In this document: positions 22,720 through 38,504 of the stretch, in pieces
Numbering within the stretch: position 1 is the stretch's first letter
Layout: each line of letters opens with the position of its first letter
Assembly (NCBI GenBank): GCA_024867545.1
Contig: JANFNE010000011.1
Span: forward strand, 1,178,001 to 1,242,000
Length of the DNA: 64,000 bases
DNA from: Phytopythium helicoides
Lineage: Eukaryota > Oomycota > Peronosporomycetes > Pythiales > Pythiaceae
Direction of reading: 5' to 3'
Made by a program: the position numbers and the translations under genes
The notes under the pieces: model-generated
The model's input: only the letters and a program-made list of their open reading frames with translations
Databases searched by the model: none
Told to the model about the DNA's origin: nothing

Positions 22720-22896
22720 ATGCCCTTCCTCCGAGCTGTGCTGATAAGAGAAAGTCGTGTCATCGGCGAAATTTTCGAGATTGAAGTCGTGCAATGTGCT
22801 TCAATTGCCAGTCTGGGCCGCGCAATTAAGACTTCAGCACCTGAAGGTGCCTGGACGCTCAATCCAAATGAACTCGCACTGATTGCACCACACTAA
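22720..22896 (+). pseudogene. 58-codon ORF resembling a Crinkler (CRN) N-terminal ubiquitin-like segment
   Basis: An ATG-to-stop frame of 58 codons. From about residue 14 it reads VIGEIFEIEV, then a loop, then IASLGRAIK, then NELALIA. This follows the hydrophobic pattern of the CRN header (G.AF.V.I, SV..LK.AIK, the LxLFLAK position). The diagnostic LFLAK motif is not intact (LALIA) and no downstream effector domain is attached. Its TAA overlaps the stop of the minus-strand fragment at 22893. Treat as a possible truncated CRN header. The resemblance is weak and was judged by eye. Confidence 0.3.
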
Positions 22897-23150
22897 AGAA
22901 ATGGTAACTTTGTGACAACCTCGTCAGTGGCCAACACATCAGCAAAAGTATCTGCACCATATTCTGTAGGTATACCCCACTTCACCAAGCAGCTTGAGTC
23001 AGCAACACGTTTCCGAATTCTTCAAAACCCAGCATGTCGAACGGGGAGAGCTGAGTAAACATCTGTACTTACTAGTCTACTCAGCGCGCCATCGGATTCG
23101 AGGACTGCAGGTTTACTTTTGAACAGCCAGGAGGCAAACCCAACACTCAT
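22893..23150 (-). pseudogene. Degenerate gene fragment, partner of 9110-9365
   Basis: From an ATG at 23150 the frame reads MSVGFASWLFKSKPAVL, continues to SRLV, then a plausible 22-bp intron-like gap, LSPFDMLGFEEFGNV, and after a one-base frame change VKWGIPTEYGADTFADVLA to a stop at 22893. The same peptides, in the same order, occur on the plus strand at about 9110-9365. Frame breaks in both copies suggest two decayed remnants. The family was not recognised. Confidence 0.45.
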
Positions 23151-23563
23151 CCTGTCTGTGCGCGGAATTGTCACTGACTACAGAACTTGAACCTTTCTCA
23201 ATCTCGAGTATCCTGAGAGCGTGCATTATGCAGACGTGCACCGTTGTGAGGTCGAGCTGGTCGGCAATGATGGTGGCTAGCCAGCCAACGATATTTATCG
23301 TTTGGGGTGCAGGCAACATCATCGATGTACGCGCGATCTGCTTGTCACTTTCTCAACGGAGCAACGTGTGTAAACGATGGATCGAAAATGCGGAGGGTGA
23401 TCTCACGAAAGTCGTAGATCCAGTAGTTCCACGTTGGTATTCATGAATGAACATGCAAGTTCGATTTTCTTTGGGAATCTACTCACGTGGACATGGAGGC
23501 ACGCCTACTCCTAGGAAAACGCGCACTTGATCAAATGCGAATCCAATCCGCAACTCGTACTGC
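23151..23563. other. Intergenic region between fragment and fumarate reductase
   Basis: No gene recognised. Contains the 3' flank of the fumarate reductase gene. Confidence 0.35.
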
Positions 23564-25389
<1,826 letters not shown>

Positions 25390-25804
25390 CACCTGGCGGA
25401 GAGGCGGGCGAGCGCGCGGCGGAGAATCTTCTCCTGCGGTTGAAGCTGCGCGAAGCGGATGTGAGCGCTCGCCCTCGCTTCGAGTCGGCGCTGGTACGCG
25501 CGCGCGCTATAGACGCCGCAGGATCGCGTGCGTGTCTGCGCGCGATGGCTGTGCATACAAAGCTCCAGTTGGGTGAGCGAACGGCTGGCAGCTTCAACTT
25601 GGAACGCCACGAGGACGAGGATGGAAGGAGAGTCGCTTGCTCATGGCTGCGAGGCGCAAGACATGCATGGCTCTTGTCTTTGAAGAGGTCCTTTGCGATC
25701 CCACGGTGCGTTAGTCGCCTGACTTGATGCAGAGGAAGGAGAGCCCATGAAATGCACTAAAGAAACAGTATATTTTTTTTCAACGCAGACAAATGCTATA
25801 AGGT
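25390..25804. other. Short intergenic region
   Basis: 415 bp separating two minus-strand genes. It must hold the PMCA 3' end and the fumarate-reductase promoter. A T-rich tract (about 25770-25779) lies just beyond the Ca2+-ATPase stop. Confidence 0.4.
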
Positions 25805-28800
25805 TTAGTTCTTGATGAGCGTCTTGGCCTGCAGACCCTTCTGGAACGCCTTGATGACGCGGATCTGCGCGCGCAGGCGGGCGAAACCGCGGACCCAAAG
25901 CTCCTGGCCACGCGCAGAGCGCACACCCCGCACCTCTTCAGTGTCAACCTCGCGGCAGATGGCCATCCAGTTCGGCGCGTTCTTGACCGAGATCGAACGC
26001 AACAGCAGACCCAGAGGAAGCGAGATGAAACCCATGCCGATGCACGCGAACCACTGGCCGACCGTCAGCGGCTCGCACTTAAACCACGTGCCAGTCCACT
26101 GCACAATGACAACCTGCATCAACACCTGGAGGACGCACACGTACAGGAACACGCGGTTCTTCGTGATGCCCTCGAAGATGTTGATCTCGTCGTGAATCTT
26201 ACGGGCGTTCAGCTCGTTGAAAAGCTGGCACCACACGAATGTGTTGAACACGATCGTCATGTGCTGCGTCGGGTCGTCCTCCTCATCCTCAGTGAGGTCC
26301 GTGAAACGACCAGACTTGATGTTGAACCACTTCTCACCAGTGAACACAATGGCAAGCAGCAACACGAGCTGGAAAGCGGACTGTCCAAGAATGTGCTTCG
26401 TCATCTTCTTCGACAACAGCGGCTGCGTCTTCGGGTACGGCTTGCGGTCAAGCAGCTGCGGGGTGGGCTCCTCGGTAGCAAGGGCCAGCGACGCGAACGA
26501 ATCCATGATCAGGTTCACCCAGAGCATTTGGACGGCCGAAAGAGGCGACTGCTCGAGAATAACGGCACCAAGGAAAGCCAGCGAAATGGCAACAACGTTG
26601 ACCGTCAGCTGGAACTGGAGGAACTTGGCAATAGAGTCGTATACGTTGCGACCCCACTTCAAGGCGTTCACAATCGAGTTGAAGTTGTCGTCCATCAGAA
26701 TAATGTCCGATGCGTCCTTCGCGACGGCGGTTCCGCTGATACCCATTGCGAAACCAACATTGGCCTTCTTCAGAGCAGGAGCATCGTTCGTGCCGTCACC
26801 AGTCACGGCAACGACCTGCGGGCCGTGCGGAACAAGGTTTGTCTGCATCAGACCCGTCACAAGCGTGTACTTGTCCTTTGGAGACGAGCGCGCGAGGACA
26901 CGAAGCATCGGCCAGATCTTGTCAAACTCCGACTGGATAATGTTACCCTGAGCGTCGAGAACACGCGTGCGGAACTCCAGACCTTCCATGACGAGAGAAC
27001 CATCACCGGGGTTGATGATACCGCACTTTCCTGCAATCGAACGCGCGGTCGTAATGTTGTCACCAGTCACCATGCGCACCGTAATGCCGGCACGGTTGCA
27101 AAGCTTGATCGCATCCGGAACCTCGGGTCGCACGGGATCCTCAATGCCCACAATCGCGACACACGTCAGGTCCTTCTCAATGTCTTCGTCCGACCACTTG
27201 CTAAGCTCCTCCACAGGCACGTCCACATCGCGGTACGACAAGCACAGCGTGCGGAAACCCTGCGACGCGTACTTCTCAATCACCTCCACACCGATCTGCT
27301 TCTTGCGAGAGTCGGGAAGCTCCGAGCGAGAACCATCCACGTGCTGCACGTTAATGCAAAGACCAAGCACAATTTCCGTCGCACCCTTGGTGTAGATACG
27401 GCTTCCCGAACCATTGCGGACGACAACGGACATACGCTTCTTCGCGCTGCTGAAGGTGAGCATATGCTCAATGTTGTGCTCCTCGCGGATCTGCGGGTAC
27501 TCGACACCACCATCGCGAATAAACTGGAGCAAAGCGCACTCCGTCTTGTTACCAGTGTGTTCCGGAAGACCGTTCTCAACCTTCGGGGGGAGAATTTCAG
27601 CGGTAGAGTTGACACCAATGCCCACGCACAGCGCATCCTTCGTCTCAGGAGAGAGGGAGCCAATCGCATCCGTAGCCGACGAGAACTCACGGTCACCGAT
27701 CCACATTTGCATCACGGTCATTCGGTTCGTCGTCAGCGTTCCAGTCTTGTCCGAGCAGATCGTCGTGGCACTGCCCATTGTCTCACACGCATCGAGGTGA
27801 CGCACAAGGTTGTTGTCGGCAAGCATCTTCTTGACCGAGTACGCAAGCGCGATCGTAACGGCGAGCGGAAGACCCTCGGGAATCGCGACAACGAGCACCG
27901 TGATGGCCGTGATGAAGAAGTTGAGATAGTCGCTGACGTACTTGCTGCGCCAAGACTTGTCGTCGTTCACGAAGGTATCGATCGAGAAGCGGATCGACAT
28001 GATCACGAACACAAGAACCGCGACAAGCGTACCAAGCTTGCCGATAAGGATCGTCAGGTTGTACAGCTTGCCTTCCAACGGGGACTGGGACTCATCGTCG
28101 TCGCTGTACTCCTGGTCGGCATCACCTGCCACAGGCACAGCCTCCTTAGGCGTTTCAATCTCAATGTAGGCTTCATCTTCGCCCATCTTGCCAGCTGCAG
28201 TAAGCTTGTCCGCTTCCTTGACCTCGGCAACCTTGGCCTTCTTGCCGTTAATGAGCGACTTGATAATACCGGCTTGCGAGTGCTCGCCGACGCACACCAC
28301 GAGCATCTTGGCGACGCCCTCCATCACCTTCGTGCCCGACAACAGAAACGGGTTCTCGCGGTTCTTGGTCAGCAGGTCCGATTCGCCCGTCATGGCGCTC
28401 TCGTCCATCTTGAGGTCCTTCTCGTCAAACACAATGCCGTCGGCCGGGATGATGTCGCCAAGGTCGACGCGCACGATGTCGCCAACAAGCAGGTTCCACT
28501 TGCTGACCTCCGCGGGGGCGCCGTTGCGGATGACCTTGATCTTCTCGTCCTCCTTGACGGCGTTGAGCGTGCGGAACTGCTGCTCCTTCTGGTAGTCGTT
28601 GGTCGCCGTGACGATGGTGACGATGAAGACGGCCAGCAGGATACAGGCGCCCTCAACCCATCCCGTCTCGGGGTGGTCGCCGACCGTGACGGATAGAATG
28701 ATCGAGAAGACGCCCGAGATGGTTAGGATGATCATCGTGATGTCCTGGAAGGCGTCCCACATGAGCTCCAGGAAGCTCTTGGAGGCCGGCGGCGGGATGT

Positions 28801-28993
28801 AGTTCTTGCCGAAGAAGCCCTCGCGCGCCTCCAAATCAGCCTTGTTATTGTCGTCCAGGCCCTGGCGCAGGTCCACGCGCAGCGCCTGCGCCACGCCGCT
28901 GAGCCCGCCGAGCGCCTCCAGCTGCTCCACGACCTTCTCGTGCGGCGTCTCGATGAGCCGCACGAGGTCGCCGGTCACCAGCGAGAACGCCAT
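25805..28993 (-). CDS. Plasma-membrane-type Ca2+-ATPase (P-type IIB)
   Basis: A 1,062-aa single-exon P2B ATPase that exports Ca2+ from the cytosol using ATP. Seen in order: first membrane pair (residues about 80-130), actuator loop with MDESAMTGES, acidic linker, PEGLPLAVTIALAY in TM4 (ion-binding), DKTGTLT with the phosphorylated Asp at residue 415, KGATEIVLGLC (ATP binding), TGDNITTARSIA, TGDGTNDAPALKKA (hinge), then the six C-terminal membrane segments. Near the C-terminus, residues about 1028-1050 (RGQELWVRGFARLRAQI and following) match the calmodulin-binding domain of animal PMCAs (RGQILWFRGLNRIQTQI). Autoinhibition relieved by Ca2+/calmodulin is therefore likely. The start is the first ATG, MAFSLVTGD. 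Confidence 0.95.
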   Translation of the reverse strand: MAFSLVTGDLVRLIETPHEKVVEQLEALGGLSGVAQALRVDLRQGLDDNNKADLEAREGFFGKNYIPPPASKSFLELMWDAFQDITMIILTISGVFSIILSVTVGDHPETGWVEGACILLAVFIVTIVTATNDYQKEQQFRTLNAVKEDEKIKVIRNGAPAEVSKWNLLVGDIVRVDLGDIIPADGIVFDEKDLKMDESAMTGESDLLTKNRENPFLLSGTKVMEGVAKMLVVCVGEHSQAGIIKSLINGKKAKVAEVKEADKLTAAGKMGEDEAYIEIETPKEAVPVAGDADQEYSDDDESQSPLEGKLYNLTILIGKLGTLVAVLVFVIMSIRFSIDTFVNDDKSWRSKYVSDYLNFFITAITVLVVAIPEGLPLAVTIALAYSVKKMLADNNLVRHLDACETMGSATTICSDKTGTLTTNRMTVMQMWIGDREFSSATDAIGSLSPETKDALCVGIGVNSTAEILPPKVENGLPEHTGNKTECALLQFIRDGGVEYPQIREEHNIEHMLTFSSAKKRMSVVVRNGSGSRIYTKGATEIVLGLCINVQHVDGSRSELPDSRKKQIGVEVIEKYASQGFRTLCLSYRDVDVPVEELSKWSDEDIEKDLTCVAIVGIEDPVRPEVPDAIKLCNRAGITVRMVTGDNITTARSIAGKCGIINPGDGSLVMEGLEFRTRVLDAQGNIIQSEFDKIWPMLRVLARSSPKDKYTLVTGLMQTNLVPHGPQVVAVTGDGTNDAPALKKANVGFAMGISGTAVAKDASDIILMDDNFNSIVNALKWGRNVYDSIAKFLQFQLTVNVVAISLAFLGAVILEQSPLSAVQMLWVNLIMDSFASLALATEEPTPQLLDRKPYPKTQPLLSKKMTKHILGQSAFQLVLLLAIVFTGEKWFNIKSGRFTDLTEDEEDDPTQHMTIVFNTFVWCQLFNELNARKIHDEINIFEGITKNRVFLYVCVLQVLMQVVIVQWTGTWFKCEPLTVGQWFACIGMGFISLPLGLLLRSISVKNAPNWMAICREVDTEEVRGVRSARGQELWVRGFARLRAQIRVIKAFQKGLQAKTLIKN

Positions 28994-31638
<2,645 letters not shown>

Positions 31639-33464
31639 CTAAGGAGCCGCGCGAGGGACAAACGCCGGGATGCCCGTGATGGCACGCCCAAGGATGAGTG
31701 CGTGCACATCATGCGTTCCCTCGTAGGTGTTGACGGCCTCCAGGTTCACGGAATGGCGAATCACGTGGTACTCATCCGACACACCGTTGCCGCCAAGCAT
31801 GTCGCGAGCAGCACGTGCAATGTCAAGCGCCTTACCGCACGAGTTGCGCTTCACAAGAGAGATGACCTCCACCGGTGCCTTGCCAGCGTCGAGCATGCGA
31901 CCGACCTGCAGGCAGCCCTGCAGACCAAGCGAGATCTCGGTCACCATATCGGCCAGCTTCTTCTGGATTAACTGGTTGCTGTAGGCAAGCGTTAGAATAT
32001 TGGACCTTTGTCATGGCAAATACAGCAGAGCAGAACGTACGCGGCGAGAGGCGCACCAAACTGAGAGCGGTCAAGTGTGTACTGGCGAGCAATGTTGTAG
32101 CACGAGTCTTTGCACCACAAATCATGAGTCACCAAAGGAGCAGCCAAAGAGTCGCAATCCAACCGCGAGACTTACATGCGGCACCAAGCGCACCCCACGA
32201 AATGCCGTAGCGCGCACTGTTGAGGCAAGTAAACGGACCCTGAAGTATCGAGAACGAGTTAGCTATCAGATACCCTCATGTTAGCTACGTGTACGCTTCC
32301 GTACCTTGAGACCCTTGACCTTCGGCAGCATGTTCTCCTTCGGCACTTCAACATCCTCCATGAAAATCTGAAGGTGAAACCGTTCATTAGTGCCATGCGA
32401 ATCAATGTTGCATCAGTGTTGAACGAACCATGCCAGTCGCCGAAGCCATCAGCGCAGCCTTGCCGTGGATGTACTGGGTAGACAGACCGGGGAAGTCCTG
32501 AACACGCCGAGTCCGTATTAGTCACAAGACCCAGCCACAGTTGTGCAGCAACCAAACAAACAAACTTTACCTTCTCAAGGATGAAGCCGCGAATGTCGCC
32601 CTCATCGTCCTTCGCCCAGACGAGGAAAACATCGGCAATCGGTGCGTTTGTGATCCAGTTCTTCGAGCCGTTCAGAATGTACTTGCCGCCCTGAAGACGA
32701 GCACGGGTCTCCATCCTGCATCGTTCGCAATCAATAAACCACTTTCGGAGGCTAGGACAATAAGGGAAACGTACGATCCAGGGTCCGATCCATGGTTGGG
32801 CTCCGTCAAGCCGAAGCAGCCGATGAGCTCTCCAGTCGCGAGGCGCGGCAGATACTGTTGTGAAAAGAGATCATTAGCAACCAGTAAACATGCATTCCTT
32901 GAACGCAATGGTCGAACCTTCTCCTTCTGCTCGTCCGAGCCAAACGTGTTGATCGGGTGCATGACGAGCGACGACTGCACGCTCATGGCCGAGCGGTAGG
33001 CACTGTCAATCTAGATTAACGCATCAGTTAATGGACGATCACAATCACAGAGCCATCACACGAAGCGCACCTGCTCGACGGCATTGGCGATGAGGCCGTA
33101 CGAGACGTAGCCGACGCCCGCGCAGCCGTAGCCCTGGATGGTGGGTCCTAGGAAGCCCATCTCGCCCATTTCCTTCATGATGCTCTTGTCGAACGTCGCG
33201 TTGCGGTTGGCCTCGACGATGCGCGGCAGCAGCTTGCCCTGGCAGTAGTCGTTGGCCGATTTCTGCGAGCGCAGCGCCCTCAGCCTCCCCTCCGCAGCAG
33301 CAAACGCGCGAAAGATGCGCGGGACGAACCTTGATCATGGCCTCCTCGTCCGTTAGCTGCTCGTCCAGCAGCAGCGGATCGCGCCACGCGAACGCCGCGC
33401 GGGAGCCGCTGGCCATGGAGCGCGCCAGCCGCGGAGCGCTGCGCACGGACTTCTGGACGAACAT
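31639..33464 (-). CDS. GCDH: Glutaryl-CoA dehydrogenase, mitochondrial
   Basis: Acyl-CoA dehydrogenase family enzyme that oxidises and decarboxylates glutaryl-CoA to crotonyl-CoA in lysine/tryptophan breakdown, passing electrons to ETF. Ten exons (complement): 33464-33330, 33262-33071, 33010-32918, 32854-32775, 32715-32571, 32497-32429, 32367-32305, 32239-32176, 32107-32041 and 31978-31639, giving 415 aa. Seen: an Arg/Ser-rich mitochondrial presequence ([17 protein letters not shown]), [95 protein letters not shown], and the catalytic base in NTYEGTHD (E389). All blocks match human GCDH in order. Confidence 0.95.
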
Positions 33465-34101
33465 GGAGGCGACGGGGCAGGCAGGCGGCAGCACTTGAGA
33501 CGGTCGATTCCGCAATGGCCGGATCCGAAGGTGAAGCGCACGGGCGTACTGTGGGAGGCCGCGGTAAGTGCGATACCGTCGTTGAAGTACCAGACATACA
33601 AATGTCAAGATGAAAAGGTGGTGACAATCACTCTCGATTTTCCTTCCTATCAAATCGATTCGATGCGGTTGGCATCATGCGTGTCGAGGGCGACACGCCT
33701 TGATGCACTGACGAGGTGCAGTATATGATTGACGTATGCGCGAATGTACATAGTGTCGTGATGAGCGATGGAGAACCACTCAATGCGGAGGGGGCTTGAT
33801 GCTCGTAGTATACCTGACGAGCAGCGTGCGGCGTGGAAATCGCTCGCTGGAAGCGTCGAGGTCTTTCCAGGGCTTGAAGTGGTAAGGGATGCGCCAGTGT
33901 TCAATTTGCAATGGATGCACAAGTTAATCTACCCCAGAATGCAAGGTGCACGAATGCAGCAATCTGCAGCGAGTCGTTGACGTCTTTCGGAGCACTTGGA
34001 GTTGAGGTTGCAGCCGAACGCGTACTTGCGTTTTCGATAGTTTGGAAACGAATCAACGTCGCTTCGTATCAACTGCCACATCGACACTTGCGATCTTTTC
34101 C
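33465..34101. other. Intergenic region
   Basis: Divergent promoter space between GCDH and the small ORF at 34102. No feature recognised. Confidence 0.35.
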
Positions 34102-34494
34102 ATGAGCGAGCCCACGCGAACAGCGGCGTCAAAGGCTGGTGACAGCATGGGCAACCAAAGCCAACCCAATGAGGCGTCTCGACTCTCGGCTGACCAAGCA
34201 TCGGCGCAGAAGTCTCCGCAGTCGGCACCTAAAGACGCGCCAGCTCGAGAAGCCCCGAAAGCCGTCTCTAGAGCTGACGTGCTCGAGTATGGACTCATCG
34301 ATGAGGGCACGCCGTTAACTGTAAAGCAGCCAATAGCGAGCACGAGAGTCGCGACACCGCACCCTCCACCGATCTACGCCACGACCCTAGAGCCTTCAGT
34401 GAGGCACGTCCGTGTCAATCTCGACAGCTGCGAGCACGGATCTCAGCGTCCCAAGACTCCATCGTCGGACCGACTAACTGAGGCTTCCAACTAA
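34102..34494 (+). CDS. Small hypothetical protein, 130 aa
   Basis: A single open frame starting MSEPTRTAASKAGD. The first 60 residues are rich in Ser, Ala, Gln and Pro. The remainder (ADVLEYGLIDEGTPLT, then PPPIYATTLEP) is less biased. No domain, signal peptide or membrane segment. Codon use looks coding, but there is no independent support, and it could be a spurious frame. Confidence 0.4.
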   Translation: MSEPTRTAASKAGDSMGNQSQPNEASRLSADQASAQKSPQSAPKDAPAREAPKAVSRADVLEYGLIDEGTPLTVKQPIASTRVATPHPPPIYATTLEPSVRHVRVNLDSCEHGSQRPKTPSSDRLTEASN

Positions 34495-35240
34495 GAGCGA
34501 CGCTCAGCAAATCTCATGGAGCGACCAAGCTCTGCCCAAAGGTATCTGCGTGTGTGGTACCAGCTTGGTGTGAGATGGATTTGATTGGCAATGTAACTCT
34601 CGCATAGCTAACTCTGGTTGAACATCGCATCTGTCATGTATCGAACTTGTCTCTCTCGAGTATAATCTCACCTCCCTCTGCGGTTGCGCCATGGTAGCGT
34701 TTTCCTGTTCCGCGTCCGAAGCGAGGGATGACTTTGGATCCGCGGCAACCTCACGCAAATGGAGAATCGCAGTTTCTTCAATCCTGCAGATCGACATTCG
34801 ATACTTCCTCATAGATCAGGTCTACTTTCGCAAATCTATCTCCAGCGACGTGGCATCTCGTCTTGAAAAGCGTCCATTTTCAGCGAATCAAACGCCCCAA
34901 ACCCCTACCCACCCTCTTCTTACTGGCCGAAATATCTACAAATCCGTCAACGATTGGCTGAAATCCGATCCACCGCCATGCTCCCGCGAGTTGCCACGCC
35001 GTCAGATACCCGCACGCCTTGGGGGCGAACGCTAGCCGGCTCCCTCCCTTCCGCCTCCGTGCGCCTCCCTCGCTGCCCAGGTGCGCGCTCCCGTGCTCCT
35101 TCGCTCCCCCTCGGGTCCTCCTCTCACGCTGCTCGCTCCCGCTCTCGCCCGCCGCCTGCAGCGCCAGCCAGAGGGGAAAGAACGCTCCGCGAGACAGGCG
35201 GAAGAAGCGACACGAAGCTTGCGAGTAGCGAGGGACAGCC
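34495..35240. other. Intergenic region upstream of AP-1 gamma
   Basis: No gene recognised. The last 200 bp (about 35030-35200) are pyrimidine-rich (CTCCCT/CGCTCC runs), a composition common near oomycete transcription starts. Promoter role is inferred. Confidence 0.35.
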
Positions 35241-38225
35241 ATGAGCCAGAAGCTGCGCGACCTCATCCGCAGCGTGCGCGCGTGCAAGACAGCGGCCGAG
35301 GAGCGCGCGGTCATTGCCAAGGAGAGTGCGCTCATCCGCACGGCCTTCAAGGACCAGGACAAGCAGTACCGCCACCGTAATGTGGCCAAGCTGCTCTTCA
35401 TCCACATGCTCGGATACCCGTCGCACTTCGGGCAGATGGAGTGCGTCAAGCTCATCGCGAGCCCCTACTTTGCTGAGAAGCGCATGGGCTACTTGGTGCG
35501 TTCGTTCGTGGGTGAAAAGGCTTGTTGCCATAATCTGACACGCGAGACGTATGCTTGGCTCTAGGGCCTCATCCTGCTGCTTACAGACCAAGAGGACGTG
35601 CTTACTCTCGTGACAAACTCGATGAAGAAGTACGCACCACCTTTTTATTTTTTTTTTATTTTTTGAGGTGGCTTTGGATTCCTTGGTGCCTGACTTGCCA
35701 TGGTATTGTACTTCCCAGTGACTTGAACAACCCGAACCAGTTCACAGTTGGTCTCTCGCTTACAGCCGTGGGAAACGTCGCGTCGGTAAGGCGATTGTGA
35801 GAAAGCGGGCTGAAACGAATAGCTGATTGACATCATCTGCGTTTTAGGCTGATATGGCTCGCGATCTTGTCATGGACATTGATCGTCACCTCCGTGGTGA
35901 TAACGAACACCTGAAGAAAAAAGCTGCTCTGGCGGCTATTCGCGTGTTCTCCAAGGTGCCAGAGCTCGTCGAAGATTTCTCCGAGTCGGTTTTGAATTTG
36001 CTTCGCAGCAAGAATCATGGCGTGCTGCTCTCGGGCGTGCAGCTCATCACTGAAGTTATCCTTATCGACCCCGACAACATCAAGTACTTTAAGGAACTCG
36101 TTCCCAAGCTCGTGCGCCACCTGCGCAACCTGCTGTCAATGGGCTACTCATCGGAGTATGATGTGAGCGGCATCGCTGACCCCTTCCTTCAGGTTGCTGT
36201 TTTGCGGCTTCTGCGCTTGCTGGGCAAGAACAACGATGATGCCAGTGAGGCTATGAACGACGTGCTTGCTCAGGTCGCGACCAACACGGAGACAGCAAAG
36301 ACTGCCGGAAACGCCATTCTGTACGAGTGCGTCCAGACCATCATGGCGATCGAAAGCGACAGCGGTCTCCGTGTTCTTGCGATCAACATCCTTGGTCGCT
36401 TCCTGCTGAACCGTGACAACAACATCCGATACGTCGCACTGAACACGCTATCCAAGGTTGTGGTTGACGATGCAGCAGCAGTTCAACGACACACGAACAC
36501 AATTGTTGACTGCCTCAAGGACCCGGACACATCTATCCGTCAGCGTGCGCTGGAGCTCATTTACGCGCTTGTGAACTCGTCTAACATTCAGACGGTACTT
36601 TGGTCCTTGAATTGTTACAATGGCTCTTTTACAAAGCTCACTAACCGTATACATTTGGCTATGGTGTAACAGCTAGCTCGCGAGATGCTGAACTACTTGG
36701 TCGTAGCGCCTAATGAGCAGAAGCCTGCGCTCTGCTCGCGGATTGCTGGTGTGTCTTGCATGATCTACCTTTTCCTTGATGCCACTGGGCTTACGCTTTG
36801 CGATTTGATTTGTAGACGCTGTCGACCGATACGCGCCGTCGAACCGCTGGCACATCGACACACTCATCACCATGCTGTCGATCGCAGGCTCAACGCTGCC
36901 TGATGAGCGGATATCAAGCGCACTCATCATGCTTATCCAGCGCAACCCGGAGCTGCACGCGTACGTTGTGCATAAGCTCTTCTGGGCTCTGCATGATGAT
37001 GTTTCGCAGCTTTCGCTTGTCCACGTGGGTATCTGGTGCATCGGAGAGTACAGCCAGTTGCTGCTTTTGGACGCACCTGCGTCGGAGGAGACGCTCTCAA
37101 GTAAGAGTCGCGTTGACGAGTCCACGATTGTCCAGCTCTTCCAGAAGATCCTGCGTCACCATGTTGCCACCGATACGACCCGCGCGTATGCACTGACGGC
37201 GATGGCAAAGCTCACGACACGTTTCCGCAGTCCAAATGAGATTCAGCAGCTGAACAAGATGATCAAGACGTTCAACTCGTCGATGGTGCTCGAGCTTCAG
37301 CAGCGTGCGACCGAGTATACCATGTTGGGTCAACCTCAGTGGGCCTCGCTGCGTCCAGATATCCTCGCAACCATGCCAGCGATGGATGCTTCAAAGATTC
37401 GTAGCCGCAACGCGGATAGTGGGTCGTCCCTCTCTGCTTCAGCCGATCTGCTCGGTGATGACTCAATCGGCGGGTCGGCCTCTGCTTCGTCGTCGTCTGT
37501 GCAGCTTCCCGCGAAGCCACAGCAGCAGGCTAGTCTGCTGGACTTGGACGACATCTTTGGTGGCAGCTCGGCCTCTACCAGCTCGACCGCTGCTCCGTTC
37601 GGCGCATCGACAAGCAGCGGCACGTCGGCACCGCCGGCTGCTGTTGATCTGCTTGCTGATATTTTTTCGACTGGCCCCAGCGCTGCTCCTGCTCCTGCTG
37701 CTGCGCCAGCTCCCGTGGCGGCCCCGAACGCTGCCGATTTGCTAGGACTGCTCGATTTCGGAGCTCCTGCTGCGGCGCCGACGCCTGCACCTCCCGCTTT
37801 CCCGACTGTGCGTGCATACGAGAAAAATGGGCTCACCGTGGACCTAGAAATCACCAAGCCCAACAAGGACGACCCGTCCGTCACATTCATCACTGCGACT
37901 ACGAGAAACGGATCTGCAATCCCTGTGGACAAGTTTATTTTCCTGGCAGCATTCCCCAAGTACATCAAGTTGAAGATGGAGCCGCCCAGCGGCGACGCTC
38001 TGCCAGCACACAATGGTGGCATTATTACCCAGGTGGTCAAGATTCAGAACTCCATGCAGGGCGAGGTGAGTTCAGCTTTTGATCAGCGTGTAGATGCTTT
38101 CGTTGATCTAACACTACTTTTGTGTTTAGAAACCGGTGGCGATGCGCATCAAGCTCGAGTTTATGGTCAACGGCAGCAAGGTCGAGGACATGGTAACTGT
38201 CAGCTCTTTCCCAGCAAACGTTTAG
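35241..38225 (+). CDS. AP1G1: AP-1 complex gamma-adaptin
   Basis: Large subunit of the AP-1 clathrin adaptor acting at trans-Golgi and endosomes. Exons 35241-35495, 35565-35629, 35719-35785, 35848-36594, 36673-36748, 36816-38065 and 38130-38225 give 851 aa. The trunk is unmistakable: [109 protein letters not shown] and [18 protein letters not shown] hinge rich in Ser, Ala and Pro (about residues 620-740) holds clathrin-box-like LLDLDDIF and [15 protein letters not shown]. The C-terminal ear ([18 protein letters not shown] onward) ends in SSFPANV. Length and order match gamma-adaptins of animals and plants. Confidence 0.96.
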
Positions 38226-38504
38226 TTCTGATCAGGCGGAGTAGCAAGGGAAACCTGACTGGACGCGAGTTGTGGGCGAGAGCGAGCCCGCCGACCGATG
38301 TAGCGGTTGCGTCCAACTGCTACGGTGATGTGTTTATGCCTGTAGACGACCGAGGGTCGCGAGACGCGGGTGGGTTCGTGGCATATTGGCACCCGTTGAA
38401 TCGTTCCTCTCAATCTTTACAAGTTTTCAGTTCGTGCAAGCTGATGTGTACGCACTTTCACTTTCTTTCGGGAACTTGTCGATTCAGCACCTTGTTGCTT
38501 TCCC
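38226..38504. other. Short 3'-3' intergenic region
   Basis: 279 bp between convergent genes AP1G1 and FNTA, holding both 3' ends. No other feature. Confidence 0.4.

Noticed and set aside
26192..28696. 834-codon open frame opposite the Ca2+-ATPase
   Set aside because: A by-product of strong codon bias on the complementary strand. The minus-strand frame has all P-type ATPase motifs.
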